Of a DNA stretch of 64,000 nucleotides, positions 58,351 to 64,000 are shown one piece after another. The translations under genes were made by a program, and so were the position numbers. The DNA lies in the NCBI GenBank assembly GCA_910578145.1, contig CAJTPJ010000002.1, forward strand, positions 1-64,000, read 5' to 3'. Numbering within the stretch: position 1 is the stretch's first letter; each line of letters starts with the position of its first letter. The DNA is from an uncultured Christensenella sp. (GTDB lineage: Bacteria; Bacillota; Clostridia; Christensenellales; Borkfalkiaceae). The notes under the pieces were generated by a model. That model did no database searches, was not told where the DNA came from, and saw only the letters and a list, made by a program, of their open reading frames with translations.

Positions 58351-59721
58351 ATGGATAAATTGGGCTTGTTGCAGCAGCGGAAGAAACAGCTTTTCGACGC
58401 GGGTAAAAAAATAAGAGAGGATATAAATTCACTTATAGACGAGGATAGCTTTGTGGAGCTTTCCTGTTTCAGCTTCTCCAAAAACGATTTCTACGGCGAA
58501 AACGCCGAAGGTGAGGGAGTTGTAACGGGTTTTGCTACCATTTGCGGCTATCCTTTTTATATCGTTGCGCAAAACGCCGCTGTTTTTTCTGGCGGAGTAA
58601 GTAAAGCCAACTGCGAAAAAATTGCAAAATGTTTAAATCAAGCAGAAAAAACGTCAACTCCGGTGATTTATTTATTATCAACTTTGGGTATACAGACGGG
58701 CGAGGGCGTTAACGTTTTAGAGGGCGTTGCTTCTCTTATTTTAAAGGCTTCGCAAATGAAGGGCAGTATTCCCCAATATCTTATTGTAAACGGTGAAGTT
58801 TACGGGCAAATAGCGTTGTTGGCAGGGCTTTGCGACTTTAATTATTTTATTGAGGAAAAAAGCGCGTTGTGCACGAACAGCCCGTTGGTGCTTTCCGCAA
58901 AATCCGGTAAAAATCTTTCCAAATTTGCCGTTGGCGGAGCTTCGGGGCTGAAAGGCGCGCAATTAGCTACGTTTACCGTTAAAAATTTCGACGAAATAAA
59001 AAAATCGATAATAGGAATAAGCGAAATTATTTCCACGCCCGTTATAGACGGCGGGGAACTTAACGAAAGTATTCCTGCTTTGGATAAAAAACCGGACGGC
59101 AAAAATATTTTGGAAGTGTTCGATAAGGATACCGCCGTAGAGCTTGGCGCGGGTTATTGCCCCGAAACGCGTTGTTTTCTTGCGCGCGTGGGCGGAATTG
59201 CCGTTGCGGCGGTCGTGTTCGACGGCGCGGACGGCGTAGAGCTTACCGCTGAAAACGTAAGGAAAATTAAGGATTTTTCGGAATTTGCTTGCTGTTACGG
59301 TTTGCCTTACGTAAACTTCGTAAATACGCTTGGCATTAAGAGCGATTTGGCTATCAACGACGGTTTGGTTATAAAAGAGCTCGGCGAGTACGTTTCTATG
59401 CTCGACTGTATGGATACTGCTAAAATTTCAATAGTTTACGGTAAAGCTATTGGTTTGGGCTATACGGTGTTCGCCGCAAAATCTATGGGTTATGATTACT
59501 GCTACGCGTTTGCAAACTCAAAAATAGCGCTTTTCGATAGTTTGCAGGGCGCGGAAATAGAATTTGGCAACTGCGAAAACAAGGAAAAACTTGCCGCGAA
59601 ATACGCGGACGAAAACTCCGACCCCATAAACGCGGCTAAGGGTGGATATATAGATAATATAATCCAACCGTCGTTCGTAAAACAATATCTTATCGCGTCG
59701 TTGCAGATGCTTGTAAAGTGA
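58351..59721 (+). CDS. Carboxyltransferase of the acyl-CoA carboxylase beta/MmdA family (divergent)
   Basis: The 456-residue protein has the two-crotonase-fold layout of acyl-CoA carboxyltransferase subunits: FVELSCFSFSKNDFYGENAEGEGVVTGF, with an oxyanion-hole region around FSGGVSKANCEKI in the N half, and GIAVAAVVFDGADGVELTAENV, CCYGLPYVNFVNTLG and YGKAIGLGYTVFAAKSMG in the C half. It is shorter than MmdA (about 510) and has lost several typical glycine-rich stretches. In a sodium-pump operon it would move carboxyl between an acyl-CoA and biotin, as in methylmalonyl-CoA decarboxylase. The substrate is not clear. It starts the operon, with AAGGAG about 14 nt upstream, an unusually long spacing. 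Confidence 0.82.
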   Translation: MDKLGLLQQRKKQLFDAGKKIREDINSLIDEDSFVELSCFSFSKNDFYGENAEGEGVVTGFATICGYPFYIVAQNAAVFSGGVSKANCEKIAKCLNQAEKTSTPVIYLLSTLGIQTGEGVNVLEGVASLILKASQMKGSIPQYLIVNGEVYGQIALLAGLCDFNYFIEEKSALCTNSPLVLSAKSGKNLSKFAVGGASGLKGAQLATFTVKNFDEIKKSIIGISEIISTPVIDGGELNESIPALDKKPDGKNILEVFDKDTAVELGAGYCPETRCFLARVGGIAVAAVVFDGADGVELTAENVRKIKDFSEFACCYGLPYVNFVNTLGIKSDLAINDGLVIKELGEYVSMLDCMDTAKISIVYGKAIGLGYTVFAAKSMGYDYCYAFANSKIALFDSLQGAEIEFGNCENKEKLAAKYADENSDPINAAKGGYIDNIIQPSFVKQYLIASLQMLVK

Positions 59722-59728
59722 GGCGGAT

Positions 59729-60112
59729 ATGGTAAATACTTTGCTTGATTTCGTCGCGGGCGGCGACGGGAATTGGTATTTTGAAAACCGCTTTGCCGAG
59801 GGTGCTATTTACGCCCTTATCGGGTTTGCGATAGTTTTTGCCGGTATTGCGATAATAATTATGATAATTTGGCTTGAAGGTTTGCTTATGCGCAAAACCA
59901 ACAACTTAGCGTTTATGCACGGGTTGTTTGGGAAAATTAAAAAAAAACTTTCAAGAAAGAAGGCCGAAGATACTTCCGAAAGCGTTGAAACCGTTGACGG
60001 CGATGAAATTCCCGACGAGGTTAAAGCGGCAATAATTGCGGCGATAATGGCTTATTACAGTGAGGAAAAGCCGCAATGCGAATTTAAAGTAAAGAGAATT
60101 AAGAGAATTTAA
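59729..60112 (+). CDS. oadG: OadG-like gamma subunit of a sodium-pumping decarboxylase
   Basis: The 127-residue protein has one membrane helix at about residues 26-50 (AIYALIGFAIVFAGIAIIIM), a charged cytoplasmic middle (LFGKIKKKLSRKKAEDTSES) and a C-terminal segment VKAAIIAAIMAYYSEE, the pattern of OadG/MmdD subunits, which hold the carboxyltransferase and beta subunit together at the membrane. The alanine/isoleucine-rich C-terminal helix is typical of the family. Its position between a carboxyltransferase and the biotin carrier supports the call. Confidence 0.88.
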   Translation: MVNTLLDFVAGGDGNWYFENRFAEGAIYALIGFAIVFAGIAIIIMIIWLEGLLMRKTNNLAFMHGLFGKIKKKLSRKKAEDTSESVETVDGDEIPDEVKAAIIAAIMAYYSEEKPQCEFKVKRIKRI

Positions 60113-60124
60113 AGGAGTTTTAAT

Positions 60125-60475
60125 ATGCGTAATTTTGTTGTTACTATCGATGGAAAAACTTATTCCGTAGGCGTTGAAGAAGTGGACGGAAGTCCTGATA
60201 ATTTCGTAATTTCCAAACCTGCGGAAGCACCTAAAGCCGCGCCCAAAGCGGCGGTTCCCGCAAACGGAGAAAAGGTGTTGTCGCCTTTCCCCGGGCTTAT
60301 TAAAAATATCCTTGTTTCCGACGGTGCTCAGGTTAAAAAAGACCAGCCCGTGATAGTGCTTGAAGCTATGAAAATGGATAACGAAATAACCGCTCCTTGC
60401 GACGGTACAATTACCATAAGCGTAGTTAAAGGCGCAAACGTTGAAACTAACGCAGTGCTTGCGGTGATTGGCTGA
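60125..60475 (+). CDS. Biotin carboxyl carrier protein
   Basis: The 116-residue protein has an N-terminal strand region (FVVTIDGKTYSVGVEEVDG), an Ala/Pro/Lys-rich flexible linker (APKAAPKAAVPANGEK) and a biotinyl domain with the target lysine in VLEAMKMDNEI at residue 83. It carries CO2 between the carboxyltransferases and the membrane beta subunit. AAAGGAG lies upstream of the ATG at good spacing. As the alpha subunit at 61739 has no biotin domain, this is the only carrier in the operon, probably shared by both carboxyltransferases. Confidence 0.95.
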   Translation: MRNFVVTIDGKTYSVGVEEVDGSPDNFVISKPAEAPKAAPKAAVPANGEKVLSPFPGLIKNILVSDGAQVKKDQPVIVLEAMKMDNEITAPCDGTITISVVKGANVETNAVLAVIG

Positions 60476-60486
60476 GCGGAGGAAAT

Positions 60487-61725
60487 ATGCAAAGTTTACT
60501 TGCGGTAGACTTTGGCGAGATTTTCGGGAATTTATTCGAATCGATGGGGTTTATGCAGGGCAGCCTGCAAAACTATATAATGCTGTTGATTTCGTTTATA
60601 CTTATGTATCTCGCCGTAGTCAAAAAATTTGAGCCGATGCTGCTTTTGCCCATTGCTTTTGGTATGTTTTTGATAAATATACCCGGCGCCGAGCCCGTAT
60701 TATGGGGCACTCATCCCGAAGGAAATAATTCCTACGATGCAGTGACGAATAGGGGGCTTTTGTGGTATTTGTATTTCGGCGTTGATAAAGTAATTTACCC
60801 GCCGCTCATTTTCCTTGGCATAGGCGCTATGACTGATTTCGGTCCGCTTATCGCAAACCCTAAAAGTATGTTGATAGGAGCGGGTGCACAGCTCGGTATT
60901 TTTGTTGCGTTTTTCCTTGCGGCGGCGCTGGGGTTTTCAGTCGCCGCGGCGGCGGCAATAGCCATAATTGGCGGCGCAGACGGACCTACGGCAATACTTG
61001 TAACCTCGCGTTTAGCCTCGGATTACGTGCCTACTATAGCTATTGCGGCGTATTCGTATATGGCGCTTATTCCAATTATACAAAAACCGTTAATGCGTTT
61101 GCTTACCACCAAAAAAGAGAGGGCTATAAGAATGAAGCCCCTTCGCCAGGTAAGTAAACTTGAAAAAATACTTTTCCCCATAATAGTAACGCTGGTGGTG
61201 GGTACAATTTTGCCTGATTCAATAGCGCTTTTGGGTATGTTGATGCTTGGCAATTTATTTAAAGAGTCAGGTGTGGTTGACAGGCTTTCTACGCAGGCAC
61301 AAAACGGGCTTATGAATACGGTTACCATTTTCCTCGGAATAGCCGTGGGAAGCAAGGCGAAAGGTGAAATTTTTCTTAGCGTTGCAACGTTGCAAATTAT
61401 AGCAATCGGCTTGTTTGCGTTTGTTGTGGGAACTATTGGCGGGTTGCTGGTTGCTAAAGTTATGTGTAAAGTGACCAAGGGGCAGATTAACCCGCTTATA
61501 GGTTCGGCTGGCGTTTCGGCTGTGCCTATGGCGGCAAGAATTTCGGAGGACGTAGGCAGGGAGTACGACCCGCAAAACCATTTGCTTATGCACGCAATGG
61601 GGCCCAACGTTGCTGGAGTTATAGGTTCGGCTATAGCGGCGGGCGTGTTGCTGGCTTGCTTCGGCGGATACGTTGACGGAACTGCTGGCGAAGCGTTTGT
61701 AAGCGCTTTCAGTGCAATCGCATAA
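60487..61725 (+). CDS. oadB: Sodium-translocating decarboxylase beta subunit
   Basis: The 412-residue integral membrane protein decarboxylates carboxybiotin and exports Na+ ions. It has about ten hydrophobic segments and the conserved motif AIAIIGGADGPTAILVTSRLA containing the functional aspartate, TDFGPLIANPKSMLIGAGAQLG, and NPLIGSAGVSAVPMAARISE with HLLMHAMGPNVAGVIGSA near the end, all characteristic of OadB/MmdB/GcdB. Such pumps convert the free energy of decarboxylation into a sodium gradient, so the cell probably uses Na+ bioenergetics. Confidence 0.96.
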   Translation: MQSLLAVDFGEIFGNLFESMGFMQGSLQNYIMLLISFILMYLAVVKKFEPMLLLPIAFGMFLINIPGAEPVLWGTHPEGNNSYDAVTNRGLLWYLYFGVDKVIYPPLIFLGIGAMTDFGPLIANPKSMLIGAGAQLGIFVAFFLAAALGFSVAAAAAIAIIGGADGPTAILVTSRLASDYVPTIAIAAYSYMALIPIIQKPLMRLLTTKKERAIRMKPLRQVSKLEKILFPIIVTLVVGTILPDSIALLGMLMLGNLFKESGVVDRLSTQAQNGLMNTVTIFLGIAVGSKAKGEIFLSVATLQIIAIGLFAFVVGTIGGLLVAKVMCKVTKGQINPLIGSAGVSAVPMAARISEDVGREYDPQNHLLMHAMGPNVAGVIGSAIAAGVLLACFGGYVDGTAGEAFVSAFSAIA

Positions 61726-61738
61726 TTTGAGGTGAATT

Positions 61739-63166
61739 ATGGAAAATAAAAAAGTTTTGATAACCGATACGATATTGCGCGACGCGCACCAATCGCACGC
61801 GGCTACGCGTATGAGATTTGACGAAATGGAGCCCGTGCTTTCTCTTCTTGACGAGGCGGGTTATTATTCCCTTGAAGCTTGGGGCGGAGCTACGTTTGAT
61901 AGTTGTTTAAGGTTTTTGAACGAAGACCCGTGGGACAGACTTAGAAATTTAAAAAAATATCTGAAAAAAACGCCTATACAAATGCTTTTGCGCGGTCAAA
62001 ATTTATTGGGTTACCGCCATTACGCCGACGACGTCGTGGAAAAGTTTATTGAAAAATCCATAGAAAACGGCGTGGGCGTGGTACGATTGTTCGACGCTTT
62101 AAACGACCCGCGTAACCTTGACGCTTCGGTAAAAGCAATAAAAAAATACGGCGCGGGCGGAAAATGCGTATGCGAATGCGCAATTTCTTATACGACCAGC
62201 CCCGTTCATACCACCGAATACTTTGTTAACCTAGCAAAACAGTTTGAGGATATGGGCGCGGACAATATTTGTATAAAAGATATGGCAAACCTTTTGTTGC
62301 CGTTTACTGCTTACGAGCTTGTAAAAGAGCTTAAATCTAAACTTCGCCCTGAAACTAAAGTGCATTTGCACACCCATAATACCACGGGTACGGGCGATAT
62401 GATTTATTTAATGGCTATACAGGCGGGCGTGGATATAGTGGATTGCGCGTTATCTCCTTTGGGGAACGGCACGTCTAACCCCGCAACCGAGCCGCTTTTG
62501 GCAACTTTAAAAGATACTCCGTACGATACGGGTATAGAAATGGAAAAATTATTGCCTGCGGTTACGCACTTCAACAAAGTTGCGGCAAGGCTTGAAAAGG
62601 ACGGTTTCTTAAATCCGAAAGTTCGCAGAGTAGACATAAATACGCTTTTATACCAAGTTCCGGGCGGTATGCTTTCAAACCTTATGAACCAGCTCAAACA
62701 GGCAGGCAAGGAAGAAAAACTTACCGAATGTCTTGCCGAAGTACCCGTTGTCAGAAAGGACTGCGGATATCCGCCGCTTGTAACTCCCTCAAGCCAAATC
62801 GTGGGCACACAAGCCGTGTGGAACGTGCTTTTAGGCAGGTATAAAACCATTACGGCGCAGTTTAAAGACCTTATGTTGGGCAAATACGGCGCAGTGCTTG
62901 GCGAAAAGAACCCGGAAGTAGTTAAGGCTTGCCAGAAAGACGGTGAAAAAATAATTACTTGCCGTCCTGCGGATTTGATTGAAAACGAAATGCAGTCGCT
63001 TACGCAAAAAGTTAAAGACGACGGTTTTTACACGCAGGAAGAAGACGTGCTTTCGTACGCGCTTTTCCCCGAAGTTTCAACAAACTTTTTTAAATGGCGT
63101 AAGGCAAAAAACGATGGTATTGATAGCGATTTAGCTAAAAATCCTAACAAAGTTTATCCCGTATAA
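61739..63166 (+). CDS. oadA: Oxaloacetate decarboxylase alpha / pyruvate carboxylase carboxyltransferase subunit
   Basis: The 475-residue protein has a TIM-barrel carboxyltransferase domain: TDTILRDAHQSHAATRMR with the metal-binding Asp, LLRGQNLLGYRHYADDVV, the lysine that becomes carbamylated in CIKDMANLLLPF, and the HxH metal ligands in VHLHTHNTTGTGDM. The C-terminal conserved region (VPGGMLSNLMNQLKQAG, VTPSSQIVGTQAVWNVL) follows. There is no C-terminal biotin domain; the separate carrier at 60125 supplies it. With OadB and OadG it would form an oxaloacetate decarboxylase Na+ pump, or run in reverse with the first carboxyltransferase as a transcarboxylase. Confidence 0.95.
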   Translation: MENKKVLITDTILRDAHQSHAATRMRFDEMEPVLSLLDEAGYYSLEAWGGATFDSCLRFLNEDPWDRLRNLKKYLKKTPIQMLLRGQNLLGYRHYADDVVEKFIEKSIENGVGVVRLFDALNDPRNLDASVKAIKKYGAGGKCVCECAISYTTSPVHTTEYFVNLAKQFEDMGADNICIKDMANLLLPFTAYELVKELKSKLRPETKVHLHTHNTTGTGDMIYLMAIQAGVDIVDCALSPLGNGTSNPATEPLLATLKDTPYDTGIEMEKLLPAVTHFNKVAARLEKDGFLNPKVRRVDINTLLYQVPGGMLSNLMNQLKQAGKEEKLTECLAEVPVVRKDCGYPPLVTPSSQIVGTQAVWNVLLGRYKTITAQFKDLMLGKYGAVLGEKNPEVVKACQKDGEKIITCRPADLIENEMQSLTQKVKDDGFYTQEEDVLSYALFPEVSTNFFKWRKAKNDGIDSDLAKNPNKVYPV

Positions 63167-63170
63167 TATA

Positions 63171-63197
63171 ACGGCGCGGACTATTTGCCCGCGCCGT
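63171..63197 (+). other. GC-rich hairpin without T-tract between oadA and the flavoprotein gene
   Basis: A 9-bp stem (63171-63179 with 63189-63197) ends just before the GAGG site of the next gene. Lacking a T-tract it is more likely an mRNA-stability or translation element than a terminator. Confidence 0.45.
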
Positions 63198-63208
63198 GAG
63201 GTTTATTA

Positions 63209-64000
63209 ATGAGTAAAGTAGCAGTAATCGGCGCCGGAGCCGCAGGGCTTACGGCGGCGTACTTTGCCGCAAAAAACGGTAATGAAGTTACCGTTTTCGA
63301 GAAAAATGAAAAAAGCGGAAAAAAGATATATATAACGGGTAAAGGTAGGTGCAATGTAACGCACGAATGCACACCCGACGAATTTTTAACGAACGTAGTT
63401 TCAAACCCTAAATTTCTTACGGGCGCTATCTATGCGTTCTCTCCCGAAAGGTGCGTTAAATTTTTTGAAGACGGCGGACTGCCGCTTAAATTAGAGCGAG
63501 GCAATAGGTATTTTCCCGTTTCCGACAAGTCGAGCGACGTTATAATATGTCTTGAAAAATACTGTAAATCGGCTGGTGTTTCCTTTAATTTTAATGAGCA
63601 AGTTAAGAAAATTACACTTTTGCATAGTACTATATCACACATAATAACAGTAAAGGGCGAGTATTCATTTGATAAAGTCGTAGTATGCACGGGCGGGCTG
63701 AGTTATCCGGCAACGGGGTCTACGGGCGACGGATATAATTTTGCAAGAGAAGCGGGGCACCATATCGTGCAGATTAGACAGGGGCTTTGCGGACTTAATT
63801 TAAAGGGCGATTATTTTAAGCAAATGCAGGGACTTACGTTAAAAAACGTAAATTTAAGCGTGTTTTTTGGCAATAAAAAAATAAAAGACTTTTTTGGAGA
63901 ACTGTTATTTACCCATTTCGGAATTTCAGGACCCACGGTTTTATCGGCGTCGAGCATAATTAACAGGCTTGATTTAAAGCAAGTAAAACTTTCGCTTGAT
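63209..64000 (+). CDS. HI0933/YhiN-family FAD-dependent oxidoreductase (3' end outside window)
   Basis: The first 264 codons are visible. The N-terminal FAD-binding Rossmann fold reads VAVIGAGAAGLTAAYFAAKNG with the acidic ribose ligand in VTVFEKNEKSG. It continues with KKIYITGKGRCNVTHEC, the family's glycine-arginine-cysteine signature, then GNRYFPVSDKSSDV, VVCTGGLSYPATGSTGDGY and LLFTHFGISGPTVLSAS. The reaction is not established; annotations range from aminoacetone oxidase-like to reduced-flavin hydroxylase. GAGG lies 8 nt before the ATG. Copy 5 of the interspersed motif (63626-63646) encodes HSTISHII in a variable loop. Confidence 0.92.
   Translation, partial: MSKVAVIGAGAAGLTAAYFAAKNGNEVTVFEKNEKSGKKIYITGKGRCNVTHECTPDEFLTNVVSNPKFLTGAIYAFSPERCVKFFEDGGLPLKLERGNRYFPVSDKSSDVIICLEKYCKSAGVSFNFNEQVKKITLLHSTISHIITVKGEYSFDKVVVCTGGLSYPATGSTGDGYNFAREAGHHIVQIRQGLCGLNLKGDYFKQMQGLTLKNVNLSVFFGNKKIKDFFGELLFTHFGISGPTVLSASSIINRLDLKQVKLSLD
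63626..63646 (+). repeat. Interspersed 21-nt motif, copy 5, inside the flavoprotein gene
   Basis: AGTACTATAT, CAC, ACATAATA: 20 of 21 positions match copy 1. It is read in the same frame as the miaA copy, giving HSTISHII. Confidence 0.7.

Noticed and set aside
1..64000. CRISPR arrays, insertion sequences, integrases or prophage genes
   Set aside because: No regularly spaced direct repeats, transposase or integrase motifs, or phage structural genes were recognised anywhere in the window.

Overview
The window looks like a chromosomal stretch of an uncultured, moderately AT-rich Clostridia-type bacterium, probably a gut lineage. The evidence is the gene order of its division and cell-wall cluster, SpoVG, RNase Y, a meso-diaminopimelate-type MurE, a PadR regulator, MutSL-MiaA synteny and a sodium-pumping biotin decarboxylase operon. 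Promoters are mostly clean sigma-A type (TTGACA-like, 17 bp, TATAAT-like). No prophage, insertion sequence or CRISPR array is visible. The species is not identifiable from sequence alone.

Layout. 1-2060 is a decayed accessory strip: the 5' part of a lipoprotein gene, a broken tail of an ATP-dependent DNA ligase, a candidate structured small RNA with its own promoter and terminator, an AraC regulator split by an in-frame stop, and the tail of a galactose mutarotase. 2201-3482 holds tRNA-Arg(CCU), rpsT and murI. 3508-22067 is the division/cell-wall cluster: mraZ, rsmH, an ftsL-position gene, a class B PBP, murE, mraY, murD, ftsW, murA, ftsQ, a divergent ftsA, ftsZ, spoVG (opposite strand), murC and ftsK. 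murF and murG are missing from it. 22060-29838 carries rimO, pgsA, a cinA-like gene, recA, nadE and rny. 29889-32865 has a membrane-anchored PadR-like regulator divergent from an acyl-ACP thioesterase and a YgjP-type metallohydrolase.

32872-40444 is a carA / carB-dapF / cysteine desulfurase / thiI operon behind a leader ORF and hairpin that resemble a pyrBI-type attenuator. CarB is fused to a diaminopimelate epimerase-like domain that lacks one catalytic cysteine. 40439-42661 is a class A PBP. 42744-51179 is miaB-mutS-mutL-miaA, a PLP enzyme and a GNAT. Then come groES-groEL on the minus strand, dCMP deaminase, cyclophilin, purB, tRNA-Trp, a ProC-like gene, rnhA and a VTT membrane protein. 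58351-63166 is a five-gene biotin-dependent, sodium-translocating decarboxylase operon containing two different carboxyltransferases. A HI0933-family flavoprotein runs off the right edge.

Most notable unexplained signals: (1) a 21-nt motif starting AGTACTATGT and ending ACATAATA, present about five times from 31.4 kb onward, always in the same orientation, twice inside genes in the same reading frame; (2) the CarB-DapF fusion; (3) the carA leader; (4) an array of six 5-nt boxes on an exact 10-nt period over the mraZ promoter; (5) a 24-bp perfect palindrome on the ftsA promoter. All calls are from reading the sequence; no database search was run.
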